In this document: positions 24,891-36,159 of the stretch, piece after piece
How the letters are laid out: each line of letters begins with the position of its first letter
Position numbering within the stretch: the first letter of the stretch is position 1
Assembly: GCA_020629695.1 (NCBI GenBank)
Contig: JAHDCV010000007.1
Coordinates: 22,100-86,099 of the forward strand
Reading direction: 5' to 3'
Length of the DNA: 64,000 bases
DNA from: Acidimicrobiales bacterium
Lineage (GTDB): Bacteria; Actinomycetota; Acidimicrobiia; Acidimicrobiales; SZUA-35
Position numbers and translations under genes: made by a program
The notes under the pieces: generated by a model
Database searches by the model: none
Told to the model about the DNA's origin: nothing
Seen by the model: only the letters and a program-made list of their open reading frames with translations

Positions 24891-24909
24891 GACGGCTGGG
24901 GCGCGCGCC

Positions 24910-25377
24910 TCAAGCGGGCACGGGTTCGACCGGGCACGCCTGCAACTCGAACGTCGACAGCCGTCGACGCAGCGCCCACAGCGCAGCGCCGATCGCCAGC
25001 AGGCCGACGACGGGCTGAAGCGGCGCCCACCAGCTCAACGCCCCGGACACGCCGACCACGGCGACCACCACCTGGTTGCACACCGGGCAACCCACCGCGA
25101 GGAACGAGACGAACCCCGTCCACACGGTTCGGGTCTGCTCACGATCCGACATCGGGGCCCGGATGGCGAACACGAGGCCGATGAGCGTCGACGTGACGAT
25201 CCAGATCACGACGTCGAGCGTCCGGACCGGCACGGGCCGACCGAAGATCGGGGTGTCGATGATGTCGGACGGCACCCCGATCAGCACCGCAGCGATCACG
25301 GCGAACACCGGCAGCCGCCACCACGTCGTGCGGTCGAGACGGATGAGCTGGGCGAGCACCTTCCCCCGAACCACCAC
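24910..25377 (-). CDS. Four-TM membrane protein with CPVC motif
   Basis: 155 residues with four hydrophobic segments (about 22-38, 53-72, 85-110 and 117-136). The third segment carries GCPVCNQVVVAVVG, a CxxC within or at the edge of the membrane, which suggests thiol redox or metal binding (inference). A third Cys lies near the C-terminus. The family is not one I can name. The gene converges on the Fur-family gene with 19 bp between stops and is divergent from the large amidohydrolase gene. Confidence 0.65.
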   Translation of the reverse strand: MVVRGKVLAQLIRLDRTTWWRLPVFAVIAAVLIGVPSDIIDTPIFGRPVPVRTLDVVIWIVTSTLIGLVFAIRAPMSDREQTRTVWTGFVSFLAVGCPVCNQVVVAVVGVSGALSWWAPLQPVVGLLAIGAALWALRRRLSTFELQACPVEPVPA

Positions 25378-25410
25378 GAGCCGTCCGCCATTCCCGGACC
25401 CCGAGCGTCG

Positions 25411-25416
25411 TAGGGT
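25411..25416 (+). promoter_or_regulatory. TAGGGT -10 box, 8 nt before GTG 25425
   Basis: TAnnnT element with 8 nt to the amidohydrolase start and no Shine-Dalgarno sequence. Confidence 0.45.
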
Positions 25417-25424
25417 CTCGACTC

Positions 25425-27101
25425 GTGCGCAGCTCGAACGACGTCGATCCGACCACCGGCCCCGACCGGATCCTGCTCGGCGGCCCGATCACGACCATGG
25501 CGCCGTCGCATCCCACCCTCGCCGCGATGTTCGCCGCCGGTGACGGTGCCATGGCCGTCCGAGACGGGCGCATCATCGGCCTCGGTCGCCGCGACGAGAT
25601 CGTGGCGACCCGCACCCGTTCCACCGAGGTCGTCGATCTGGTCGGCCGGGCGGCGATCGCCGGTCTGGTCGAACCTCACACCCATCCGGATCTCGCCGCC
25701 CAGATGGGCCGGTGGGTGGACGTGTCCGGCTTCACCCACCCCTCCGTGACCGGTGTCGAAACGGCGCTGCGAGCGGCCATCGAGACCACCCCGGCAGGGG
25801 AGTGGATCCACGCGTTCGGACTCGACTTCATGCTGACCGAGGGGCTCGGTGTGTGGCATCGTGATCGACTCGATGCGCTCGCCCCGCATCACCCGCTCGT
25901 GGTGATGATCCAGTCCATGCACACCGTGTTCGTCAACTCGCTCGCACTCGAGCGTGTCGGAATCGACGAGTCGACCCCGCAACCGGGCCACGGCGGGCAC
26001 CGGGTGATCGGTCCCGACGGTCGCCTCACCGGCCAGATGGAGGAGGCGGCGGCCACCGGGCCGTTCATCGAGGTCGCCGGCGTGCCTCCCGAGCAGCTCG
26101 ACGTCGCCCTCCGGGAGCAGTACCGGCGATACGCCGACGTCGGCATCACGACGGTCGGCATGGCGGGATCGTTCACGGCGGGCCGGGACTTCGGCGTCTT
26201 CGAGCGACTCGGCGCCCGGGACGACACCGAGGTCGGTGTCGTGGCCTATCTCCGTCACGGCCCGGCCCTGTCGGGTCGGACTCGCCCCGGCCGGGTCAAC
26301 GACGGTTTCACCATCGCCGGGGTGAAGCTCTGGTACGACGGCTCCCCCTACACCGGCTCGATGTTGCTCGACGAGGCCTATCTCGAGTCCGACCTGTGCT
26401 GCTGCACGCTCGGGATCGCTCCCGACACCGTCGGACGGGCGAACTTCGAACCGGACGAACTGATCGACATCCTGACTCGTCTCCGTGACGCGCGTTGGCA
26501 GGTCATGACCCACGCCCAGGGAGACCGGGCGTGCCGGGAGATGATGGAGCTCTACGCACGGGTCCTGGGTCCGACGCCGCCGCCGGACCACCGTTGGCGC
26601 CTCGAGCACTGTGCCCTCATCACGGCCGACACACTCGCCGACGCCGCGAGTCTGGGGGTGAGCCCCTCGTTCCATGTCGACCACATCCGGTGGTACGGCC
26701 CCGAGCTGGCCGACCACATCATCGGCCCGGAACGGGCGGCCCGTCTCATGCCGGTGCAGACATCCCTCGCGTGCGGCCACCGACCGAGCCTCCATGCGGA
26801 CACACCGATGTACCCGCCCGGACCGCTCCGCCTCGCCGGCACGGCGGCCACCCGACGGACCCGGCTGGGCACCACGCTCGGGCCGGCCGAACGGGTGTCG
26901 GTCATCGAGGCCCTCCGCGCCGTCACGATCGATGCCGCCTGGCAGCTCGGGGTCGAGGAATCGGTCGGCTCGCTCGAGGTCGGCAAGGTCGCCGACCTGA
27001 CGATCTGCGACCGCGATCCGGCAGCGGCCGGGGCCGAGGATCTCGAACACATCGACGTGGTGGAGACCTGGCGTCGGGGGCGGACGGTGTCGTCGGGCTG
27101 A
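25425..27101 (+). CDS. YtcJ-like amidohydrolase (amidohydrolase_3)
   Basis: 558 residues. Features of the family in order: an N-terminal beta-sandwich start (MAVRDGRIIGLG), the metal HxH in GLVEPHTHPD, a KLWYDGSPYTG strand with the bridging Lys, THAQGDRA, the HCAL strand (RLEHCALIT), and the C-terminal VGSLEVGKVADLTI sandwich. Relatives act on N-acyl amides or cyclic amides; the substrate here is unknown. A CCC triplet at about 325 is unusual for a cytoplasmic hydrolase. Confidence 0.85.
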   Translation: MRSSNDVDPTTGPDRILLGGPITTMAPSHPTLAAMFAAGDGAMAVRDGRIIGLGRRDEIVATRTRSTEVVDLVGRAAIAGLVEPHTHPDLAAQMGRWVDVSGFTHPSVTGVETALRAAIETTPAGEWIHAFGLDFMLTEGLGVWHRDRLDALAPHHPLVVMIQSMHTVFVNSLALERVGIDESTPQPGHGGHRVIGPDGRLTGQMEEAAATGPFIEVAGVPPEQLDVALREQYRRYADVGITTVGMAGSFTAGRDFGVFERLGARDDTEVGVVAYLRHGPALSGRTRPGRVNDGFTIAGVKLWYDGSPYTGSMLLDEAYLESDLCCCTLGIAPDTVGRANFEPDELIDILTRLRDARWQVMTHAQGDRACREMMELYARVLGPTPPPDHRWRLEHCALITADTLADAASLGVSPSFHVDHIRWYGPELADHIIGPERAARLMPVQTSLACGHRPSLHADTPMYPPGPLRLAGTAATRRTRLGTTLGPAERVSVIEALRAVTIDAAWQLGVEESVGSLEVGKVADLTICDRDPAAAGAEDLEHIDVVETWRRGRTVSSG

Positions 27102-27180
27102 CCCGGCCGTCAGCTCCGAATCACCTCCGCGCCAGTTCCACGACAGCTTCGGTAGGAACCCCGACAGCCGACACTCATCG

Positions 27181-27591
27181 ATGCGTCACATCGGCGAAAC
27201 GGCGGCAGAACACACCGCCGACGACGACCAGAAGCTGGGACTGATGGCGGGATGTGCGGCCTACGTCCTGCCGTCGAAGCCGCGCACCGAGTTCGTGGAG
27301 ACCTTCGGCATCTCCCTCGTCGAGGCCATGCTGAGCGGTGCTCCGACCGTGATCACGACACCGACCGGGGGTATTCCCGAAGCCGTCGGCCGGGCCGCGG
27401 TGAGCGTCCGACCCGGTGATGTCGACGGACTGGCCGTGGCCCTCGACGATGCGGTGCGTGCCCTCGCCGACGGCACGTGCGACGAACGCATCGAGCTGGC
27501 CCGCCGGCAGGGCCGACGTTTCGATCGACGCGAGGTCCTGCGCGGGCTCCTGGATCGCGCCGAACGCCGTCCTCAGGTGTTCGCGGCCTGA
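27181..27591 (+). pseudogene. Glycosyltransferase family 4 C-terminal fragment
   Basis: 136 residues that match only the nucleotide-sugar-binding half of a GT4 enzyme: LMAGCAAYVLPSKPRTEFVE, TFGISLVEAMLSGAPTVITT and TGGIPEAVG. A full enzyme needs an N-terminal acceptor domain of about 200 residues, and the 79 bp upstream has no trace of it in any frame. There is no ribosome-binding site. The 3' end overlaps the convergent ROK gene by 19 bp. It is most simply a deletion remnant; a stand-alone half-domain is the alternative. Confidence 0.6.
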
Positions 27592-28394
27592 GCGTCCAGG
27601 GCGGCACCCAGGAGCGCGAGGCCGGGCCGGTCGACTCGTTCGATCTCGACGCCGAGCTCGGAGGTCCACACGTCGCGCACCAGATCGACCACGGGTGAGG
27701 CGCCACCGGCGACGAGCACCTGCTCAGCCCGCACGTCGTGCACACACCGGGCCAACTCCCGGCCGGCGAGGCGAGCCCAGGCGTCGATCGTCGCATCGTC
27801 CCCGCGGCTCCGACCGACCCGAGCCGCCAGTTCGTCGGGCGGCACGCCGAGGGCGGCAGCGAGCCCGGTCGCCGAGATGATCCGATCGAGGGCACGGCCG
27901 TCGTCGGCGACGCGCTCCCAGAGCCGTCCCACGACGACGTCGTCGACGGCCCGCACCGGTCGTCCGTCGACGACGAGCGCCGAGCCGAACCCCGTCCCGA
28001 GTGCGATCACCAGGACCCGTCGACGGGCCGGGCGGGCGTGATGAACCGCACCCAGCGCCATCGCCTCGGCATCGTCGACGAAGTGGATGCGACCGATCGC
28101 ACCAGCTCGGGCGAACCAGGGACGGAGCTCCACGCCGGAGATGGCGGCGAACTTGTGGGACATTCGGGACATCCCGGCGGTGTGGTCGAACGGGCCCGGC
28201 ACCGACACGGCCAGATCCGGAACCCCGGACCGGTCGACGGCCGAACGCACGGCATCGGCGAGGGCGCCGAGCACCGTCGTCCGGTCGCCGTCGGCCAACG
28301 CGGGAAACGTCGGCCCGGGGGCCACGTCGAGGCCATGCACCGTGCCGGTCTTGATCGAGGTACCGCCGACGTCGACGGCCGCCCACACCGTCAC
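27573..28394 (-). CDS. ROK-family sugar kinase-like protein
   Basis: 273 residues with the actin-like ATPase layout: phosphate-1 motif DVGGTSIKTG (8-17), the VSVPGPFDH sugar-site loop, FVDDAEAMALGA with the catalytic Asp, and the phosphate-2 motif ALGTGFGSALVVDG. The CxCGxxGC zinc motif of many ROK proteins is absent, as in polyphosphate/ATP glucokinases of actinobacteria. Glucose is the likely but unproven substrate. The GTG start lies 14 bp downstream of the isocitrate dehydrogenase stop, so they may be cotranscribed. Confidence 0.82.
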   Translation of the reverse strand: MTVWAAVDVGGTSIKTGTVHGLDVAPGPTFPALADGDRTTVLGALADAVRSAVDRSGVPDLAVSVPGPFDHTAGMSRMSHKFAAISGVELRPWFARAGAIGRIHFVDDAEAMALGAVHHARPARRRVLVIALGTGFGSALVVDGRPVRAVDDVVVGRLWERVADDGRALDRIISATGLAAALGVPPDELAARVGRSRGDDATIDAWARLAGRELARCVHDVRAEQVLVAGGASPVVDLVRDVWTSELGVEIERVDRPGLALLGAALDAQAANT

Positions 28395-28408
28395 CGTCGA
28401 CGCTCGCC

Positions 28409-30622
<2,214 letters not shown>

Positions 30623-30689
30623 CGGGGACCTCGCGAGTGCGTCGGTGGGCCCGGTCAGGGTACCGAGGCGGCCACCGCTCCCGGGGGAC

Positions 30690-32114
30690 TCAGTCGCCGA
30701 GACCGACCGCCATCTCGAGTCGGGCGAGCTCGGTCTCGAACCGGGCGGCCACCGCCCGGAGATCGGGGACGAGCTGCCGGTCGGCGACGAGACTCAGGCA
30801 CAGACGGTCACCGAGCGACATGGCGCCGATGTGCAGGCCCATCCCGTCGATGACCCCGAAGATCGGGTAGCTGCCGACCACACGGGCCCCGAGGGCATAG
30901 AGCTGTTCGGTCGGCCCCGGCACGGAGGTGATGGCCGTGTTGAACGGGGGCAGCAACCGGTCGGCCAGCGGGGTGCTGTCCAAGAGCCGGGACGCGAGCA
31001 TGCCGACCAGAGGTGTGCCGCCCGACAGCATCGAGATCTCCGCCGCCGATCGGGCGCCGCGCTCGACGACGGCGAGGCCGATCTGGCGATGGATCTCGTC
31101 CAGGCGGACCTCCGGTCGGTGTTTCTCGGTCTGGAGGTCGATCAGTGCTCCGGCGATGCCATCGACGGCGTCCGGATCCGTGACCGACAACGGCACGAGC
31201 GCCTTCAGCGTCTCGCGCGGCAGCTCATCGTGTTCGAGCAGCCACCACCGGAGCACCCCGCCGGCGACCGTCGCGAGCACGTCGATGTTCGACACCCCGC
31301 GATGGCGGCGGATGGCGGCGATCCGATCCATGTCGAGCTCGATCCGGGCCCATCGCCGATGCGGCCCGACCCGGCCGTTGAACGACGTCCTCGGCGTGAT
31401 CGTGTCGGAGGCCGTTGCGATGTAGGGCTCGGCGTTGCGCTGATTCAACAGTGCCAGTGCCGGATTCAGGAAGGGTCGGAGCCCGGGGAGCGAGGCGAGC
31501 TGCCGGGGGATCGACCCGAGACTGCGGGCGGGCTCGAACACGGCGTTCAGTCCCGCTCGGGTGCAGAGATCGACCATGGACGGCTGCGGCTTCGGGCGCC
31601 ATCGCGTCGGCTCGGCACCGCCGAGCAGCTCGGGTTCCGGGCCGATGAGGCCGATGTCGAGGATCGAACTCGACGACTCGTCGATCAGCGCCATGTGCAC
31701 CTTGGACAGCAGCGCGACCCGGCCGTCCTCCAGACCGGTGATCAGATACAGCTCCCACAGGGGGCGGTTCCGATCGAGCGGGCGAGAGTGGATGCGGGCG
31801 ATGAGGTCCTCGAGCGCCGCCGGATCGTCGTCGTTCGGGACGGCGATGTAGCGCAGGTGATACCGGAGATCGAAATGGGCGTCGTCGGCCCACCACGGGC
31901 GATCCAGGCCGAGGGGCACCTCGACCAGCACCTTGCGCAGCATCGGGAGCGCCGCGAGCCGTGCGGTCACCTCGGCCCGGAGCGTCCGATTGTCGAGCTT
32001 CGGACCGCCGTCGACGGGCTCGAGCACGGTCACGTTCGTCGTGTGACCGAACGCCGTCGCCGACTCGACGGAGAGCAGGCGCGACGTCGCCGGCTGGAGC
32101 TGTGTGCCGGGCAT
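30690..32114 (-). CDS. Wax ester synthase/diacylglycerol acyltransferase family protein, altered catalytic motif
   Basis: 474 residues with the overall WS/DGAT layout: the N-terminal condensation-like domain ([28 protein letters not shown]) and C-terminal segments [11 protein letters not shown] and [18 protein letters not shown]. The catalytic HHxxxDG motif reads H140-MALI-D145-E, so the second, catalytic His is Met and the Gly is Glu. The protein may be inactive as an acyltransferase or do something else. A hydrolase gene lies 5 bp upstream on the same strand. The ATG at 32114 gives the family N-terminus. Confidence 0.85.
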   Translation of the reverse strand: MPGTQLQPATSRLLSVESATAFGHTTNVTVLEPVDGGPKLDNRTLRAEVTARLAALPMLRKVLVEVPLGLDRPWWADDAHFDLRYHLRYIAVPNDDDPAALEDLIARIHSRPLDRNRPLWELYLITGLEDGRVALLSKVHMALIDESSSSILDIGLIGPEPELLGGAEPTRWRPKPQPSMVDLCTRAGLNAVFEPARSLGSIPRQLASLPGLRPFLNPALALLNQRNAEPYIATASDTITPRTSFNGRVGPHRRWARIELDMDRIAAIRRHRGVSNIDVLATVAGGVLRWWLLEHDELPRETLKALVPLSVTDPDAVDGIAGALIDLQTEKHRPEVRLDEIHRQIGLAVVERGARSAAEISMLSGGTPLVGMLASRLLDSTPLADRLLPPFNTAITSVPGPTEQLYALGARVVGSYPIFGVIDGMGLHIGAMSLGDRLCLSLVADRQLVPDLRAVAARFETELARLEMAVGLGD

Positions 32115-32119
32115 CGTGG

Positions 32120-32887
32120 TCAACCGGCGGCCGAACGCACGATGCGCAGGGTCGGCGGAGCGGCCACGCTCGGTTCGGGGAACAGCGCGGCGAGGCGGTC
32201 GGGCACGACGAAGGGCTCCCAGACCCCGTCGGGCTGGGCCAGCCGATCGGCCACCGTCCACACCGCGGCCAGGTTGTGCCCGAGGCCCGTGTGGGCACCG
32301 TAGACCTCGATGTTCTCCGACTGCGGGCCCGGTGTCTGGAGGCAGGCCGCCGGTGCGACCACGCCGTCGTGGCGGGAGTAGATCGAGGTCGACGGCACCG
32401 GGATCCGACGGATGTCGTGCCGACGGCGCTGCGCTTCCAGGCCCACGAGCTTCCCGATGATCCGGATCGGGTTCGACACCTCGTCGTGGGGATCGGAGAT
32501 CCGAAGCGGGGAGCCCATGGAGATCACCTGGCGCACGTCTTCGGGGCGGTGCTGGGCGATGAGTCGACCGAAGATCCCGCCGAGCGACCAACCGACGATG
32601 TCGATCGGCCCACCCTGGAGATCGACCAGGCGGTCGACCTTGCGCAGCAACGCCGCGAGGGTGATGTCGTCGGGCCCGATGTTGGTGCCGAGACCCCAAC
32701 CGTGCGGTCGATGCCCGAGCAGCTGCAGGGTGCGTCGCAACGGGATCGTGGCGACGTCGCCACTGACGAAGCCGGGCAACACGAGCACGTGGCTGCCGTG
32801 CCCACGAGGCGCTGCCGCGAGCAGCCCGGGCACGAAGGTCAGGTAGGCGCCGAACTCGCCGAAGGCGGTGATCTCACGAGCGAACAT
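32120..32887 (-). CDS. Alpha/beta hydrolase (lipase-like)
   Basis: 255 residues. The nucleophile elbow is GWSLGG (after IDIV), preceded by the oxyanion strand VLVLPGFVSGD; His candidates lie in GLGHNLAAVW near the C-terminus. The order and its tight link to the WS/DGAT gene downstream suggest neutral-lipid or ester metabolism (inference). Start choice is weak: the ATG at 32887 fits the family best, but no ribosome-binding site is visible and the frame continues to a start at 33001. Confidence 0.75.
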   Translation of the reverse strand: MFAREITAFGEFGAYLTFVPGLLAAAPRGHGSHVLVLPGFVSGDVATIPLRRTLQLLGHRPHGWGLGTNIGPDDITLAALLRKVDRLVDLQGGPIDIVGWSLGGIFGRLIAQHRPEDVRQVISMGSPLRISDPHDEVSNPIRIIGKLVGLEAQRRRHDIRRIPVPSTSIYSRHDGVVAPAACLQTPGPQSENIEVYGAHTGLGHNLAAVWTVADRLAQPDGVWEPFVVPDRLAALFPEPSVAAPPTLRIVRSAAG

Positions 32888-33005
32888 TCGGGGACGTCGC
32901 ACGACGGGTCCTCGTGGGTCGGGGTCGGAATTCGGGCGAAGGCGAGACCGTACTGGCCGGTCACCTGCGGTGTCACGGTGCGTGATACCCATCGGCACCA
33001 AACCG

Positions 33006-33377
33006 TCATCTGCGAGCCGCGACCAGGGCGAGCAGGGGCACGGCGGTCAGCGTGGCGAACAACGCGAGGCGCCCGAACAACGCGCTGCCGGTCACGGTCC
33101 ACACGACCAGGGCGACGATGAAGGCCGCCGGGACGGACCAGATGATCGCCGACACGAGGCGTCGCCGGCCCACGGACGGGTCGGCCGCCAGTGTGCGGTC
33201 ATAGACCGCTCGACGCTGGGGATCGCCGAGCACGAACTCCGCCTCGTCGAGTTCCGTCATCAGGAACCGGTCGGTGTCATGGTCGAGGACGACGGCGGCG
33301 CGCAGCGACGCGACGGCCGCCACGATCTCGTCCGGGCTGGCCGTTCGGGACAAGCCCAACGTGTCGTAGTGGCTCAC
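33006..33377 (-). CDS. Small membrane protein with J-domain-like N-terminus (second of a pair)
   Basis: 123 residues. The first 60 resemble the first two helices of a DnaJ domain (SHYDTLGLSRTASPDEI, then DPQRRAVYDRTL), but the HPD tripeptide is not conserved. Two TM segments follow (about 76-95 and 100-117). The GTG at 33377 overlaps the stop of the upstream gene (GTGA). A membrane-tethered co-chaperone or an unrelated scaffold are both possible. Confidence 0.7.
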   Translation of the reverse strand: MSHYDTLGLSRTASPDEIVAAVASLRAAVVLDHDTDRFLMTELDEAEFVLGDPQRRAVYDRTLAADPSVGRRRLVSAIIWSVPAAFIVALVVWTVTGSALFGRLALFATLTAVPLLALVAARR

Positions 33378-33811
33378 GCCTCCATGCTGCCCGACGGGAC
33401 CGACGAACCCGGCCGGATGGCGACGACGATCGCCACCGCAACGGGCACCGCGAGGAGCGGGACGAGCCCCACGAGCCACCGCGTGATGGCGTCGGGCGCA
33501 CCAACCGCGCCGGCGGCGGCACCCACGACGAGCGCAGCCATGAGGAACAAACCGAAACAGGCCCCCATCACACCGAGCAACCGGGGCAGACCGCCGGGAC
33601 CGACGAGGCGCGCCGGACCCCGCGACGGCTCGAGGCGGCCGAGGCCGGCTCGCTCGACCTCGTCGATGGCATCGAAGAGGAAGCGGTCCGCCTGCTGGCG
33701 GGCGGCCGAACGTCGGAGCTGGTCGGCCCTGGCTCGCACATCGGCCTCGGTGGCGCGTTCGGTCAACCCGAGCCGGATGAACGCGAGATCGATGTCGACC
33801 GACTGCCGCAT
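33374..33811 (-). CDS. Small membrane protein with degenerate J-like N-terminus (first of a pair)
   Basis: 145 residues with the same plan as the next gene: an N-terminal helical region containing LGLTERATEADVRARADQLR, a linker, then two TM segments (about 77-99 and 106-128). The LGL-x-R-A-(T/S) start and length suggest that the two genes are diverged duplicates. They overlap by 4 nt. Divergent from the carboxylesterase gene. No known family named. Confidence 0.65.
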   Translation of the reverse strand: MRQSVDIDLAFIRLGLTERATEADVRARADQLRRSAARQQADRFLFDAIDEVERAGLGRLEPSRGPARLVGPGGLPRLLGVMGACFGLFLMAALVVGAAAGAVGAPDAITRWLVGLVPLLAVPVAVAIVVAIRPGSSVPSGSMEA

Positions 33812-33911
33812 GACCGAAGCGACCGTAGTCCTCGTGGCGTCGACATCCCGGGATGTGAGACCCTGGGCCGTGGATGGCCATCCGTCGATGGCCGACGACG
33901 AAAGGCCCACG

Positions 33912-35672
33912 ATGGCGCTCCCGAGCCGACTCACCACACGATCCGGACCGGAGGTCGACACGATGGCCGGCCGGGTGCGGGGCCGCCGATCCGACAAGGG
34001 CCGGATGCACGTCTTCAAGGGCATCCCCTACGGCGCCGCGCCGGTGGGCGAACGCCGATGGGCCCCTCCTGCGCCGGTCGAACCCTGGGAGGACGTGCGG
34101 AGCTGCACCAAGGCACCACCGACCGCCTGGCAGCTCGGCACGGGCATGCAGGAATTCGTCGGGCGTCTCGCCCAGGGCCTCGGTATGTCGGCGATCAAGT
34201 CGGCCGCCATGGCCAAGGCCATCACGATGTTGCCCTCCAACGAGGACGAGGACTGCCTGTACCTCAATGTCCGGGCGCCTGCGGCGGCCGCCGATCTGCC
34301 CGTCATGGTCTGGATCCACGGCGGCGATCACACCGACGGCTCGGCGAACGAACCCATGTATCAGTCGAACGCACTGCCAGAACGAGGCTGTGTGCTCGTC
34401 ACCATCAACTACCGACTCGGCATGTTCGGATTCCTCAGCCATCCCGAGCTGTCCGCCGCCTCACCGGACGGCATCTCGGGCAACTACGGGCTCCTCGATC
34501 AGATCGCCGCCCTGGAATGGGTGCGTGACAACATCGCCGGCTTCGGAGGCGACCCGGACAACGTCACCGTCTTCGGCGAATCCGCCGGTGGCATGGCGGT
34601 GCTCAACCTCATGACCTCGCCGACCGCGCGGGGGCTGTTCCACAAAGCGATCGCCCAGAGCCCGGCCGACACCGGACGGTGGCTCCACCTGAACCGCCCG
34701 GTGATGGAGCTCCCGGCATCGGCCGATGCCGGCGTGGCGTTCGCGACCTCACTCGTGGGGCCGGAGGCCGGCCAGATCGAGCGGCTCCGTGCCATGACCG
34801 CCGAGGAACTCTCGGCGGCCTATCGCGCCGACGCCCACGCCGCCCGCTTCTTCTACCCGGTCGTCGATGGTCACCACCTGCCCATGGAGCCGATGTCGGC
34901 GTTCAGCACCGGCTCGCAGGCCCCGGTACCGCTGCTGATCGGGTACAACGCCGACGAGGCATCACTGTTCACCGGCTACCTGCACCCGGCGGGTCCGGAG
35001 TTCGGGCCCGCACCGGAGCTCGTGGGAGCGCCGCCACTCGACGGCGACGCGGTCCGACGGGCGCTCGTCGTGTCGCACGGCTCCGAGGACGCAGTGGCGG
35101 CGCTCACCGCGGCGTATCCGGGGCTGGAGCGTGGTGAGGCTTCGGCGGTCGAGAACCACGCAGCGGACCACCTGTTCGGCGTGCACGTGGACCACGCGAG
35201 CCGCACGCATCATCGGGTCGGGGCACCGTGCTACCGCTACCACTTCCGCTCGACCTCCCCGCTTCCCGGCCAGACCGCCGGCGCCTACCACGCGGCCGAG
35301 ATCGTGCACGTCTTCGGCTCGACCGTGCCGCTCATGCCAGTGGCCGACGACGGTCACCTGCTCACCCGGGCGATGGGGGATCACTGGTTCGCCTTCGCCG
35401 CCACGGGCACACCCGACCATCCCGGTCGACCGGCATGGCCGGCCTTCGACGAATCGGACCCCGTGCACATGGTGTTCGATCGCCCGCGATCAGGCCCGGA
35501 GCCGTGCCCGACTCAGCCCGGCCTCGACGTGTTGCGGGCCCGGATCGAACACCTCACCGCTCAGCTCGTGACGCCATCACTCGATCTCCGAACCGGGACG
35601 GTGACCGTCGCCGACCCGCCGGCCGACACCCCGAAGCGCGGTTGGCGCCGTCGGAAGGCGGCCGCCGGCTGA
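33912..35672 (+). CDS. Type B carboxylesterase
   Basis: 586 residues of the COesterase family. Catalytic Ser lies in FGESAGG; the oxyanion segment is WIHGGDHTDGS; EDCLYLNVRAP is the family signature 2; His lies in AYHAAEIVHVFG. About 30 residues at 95-125 (the GMQEFVGRLAQGLGMS region) are inserted before the signature. The start is the ATG at 33912 with AAAGG 6 nt upstream; the ATG at 33888 is in frame. No signal peptide, so it is cytoplasmic. Substrate unknown. Confidence 0.88.
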   Translation: MALPSRLTTRSGPEVDTMAGRVRGRRSDKGRMHVFKGIPYGAAPVGERRWAPPAPVEPWEDVRSCTKAPPTAWQLGTGMQEFVGRLAQGLGMSAIKSAAMAKAITMLPSNEDEDCLYLNVRAPAAAADLPVMVWIHGGDHTDGSANEPMYQSNALPERGCVLVTINYRLGMFGFLSHPELSAASPDGISGNYGLLDQIAALEWVRDNIAGFGGDPDNVTVFGESAGGMAVLNLMTSPTARGLFHKAIAQSPADTGRWLHLNRPVMELPASADAGVAFATSLVGPEAGQIERLRAMTAEELSAAYRADAHAARFFYPVVDGHHLPMEPMSAFSTGSQAPVPLLIGYNADEASLFTGYLHPAGPEFGPAPELVGAPPLDGDAVRRALVVSHGSEDAVAALTAAYPGLERGEASAVENHAADHLFGVHVDHASRTHHRVGAPCYRYHFRSTSPLPGQTAGAYHAAEIVHVFGSTVPLMPVADDGHLLTRAMGDHWFAFAATGTPDHPGRPAWPAFDESDPVHMVFDRPRSGPEPCPTQPGLDVLRARIEHLTAQLVTPSLDLRTGTVTVADPPADTPKRGWRRRKAAAG

Positions 35673-35693
35673 GTCCGACGGAGGTGGCCGGGG

Positions 35694-36056
35694 TCAGCAG
35701 CAGCCCGTCTGGGCGGCGATCGTCGGCCGGAGCGCGTCCGCGAGTTCCGAGATCCGGCCGTCGGCGAGCCGGAACCACGCCCATTTGCCCCGTTGCTCCC
35801 GCTCGAGCAACCCGACCTGCACCAGTTTGGTCAGGTGATGGCTGATGGTGGGCTGCGCGCGTCCGAGCACTTCCGGCAGATCGCAGGCGCAGATCTCACC
35901 GCTGGGCTGGCACGCGACGATCGAGACGATCTGCAGCCGAACCGGATCGGCGAGCGCCTTGAGAATCGCCGCCATCTCCTCGGCCTGTCCGATCTCGAGA
36001 GGTCCGCCCGAGAGCGGGGTACAGCACGGCACGGAGGCGGGGGTCGTCGATGTCAC
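35694..36056 (-). CDS. arsR: ArsR-family metalloregulator
   Basis: 120 residues. Winged helix with LADPVRLQIVSIV, the metal-site helix segment GEICACDLPEVLG (CxC in the ArsR alpha-3 type position) and recognition helix QPTISHHLTKLVQVGLLERE. Extra Cys pairs lie at the N-terminus (VPCC) and the very C-terminus (TGCC), which could add thiolates for As(III) or Cd(II). The GTG at 36056 has a TACAAT box 7 nt upstream and no Shine-Dalgarno sequence, so the mRNA is probably leaderless. It is divergent from cadI, with paired operators between them. Confidence 0.88.
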   Translation of the reverse strand: MTSTTPASVPCCTPLSGGPLEIGQAEEMAAILKALADPVRLQIVSIVACQPSGEICACDLPEVLGRAQPTISHHLTKLVQVGLLEREQRGKWAWFRLADGRISELADALRPTIAAQTGCC

Positions 36057-36063
36057 GTGGAAG

Positions 36064-36120
36064 ATTGTATTGACGAACGTCGATGTGACGCAATAGGGTC
36101 TCCACATCGACGTTCGTCGA
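36064..36120. promoter_or_regulatory. Divergent arsR/cadI promoters with mirrored operators
   Basis: Two 16-nt inverted arms (36072-36087 and 36103-36118) are perfect reverse complements across 15 nt. Each arm also holds its own dyad: TTGAC-GAAC-GTCGA on the left, TCGAC-GTTC-GTCGA (perfect) on the right. Promoter cadI: TTGACG (36070-36075), 18 nt, TAGGGT (36094-36099). Promoter arsR, minus strand: TTGCGT, 18 nt, TACAAT (36069-36064). Each operator lies in the spacer or -35 zone of a promoter. Confidence 0.75.
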
Positions 36121-36159
36121 TATGTTGTTCCCCACGACACGGACCCGGAGGTCCCCGCC

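Noticed and set aside
33888-33911. Earlier start (ATG 33888) for the carboxylesterase
   Set aside because: No ribosome-binding site precedes it, whereas AAAGG lies 6 nt before ATG 33912.
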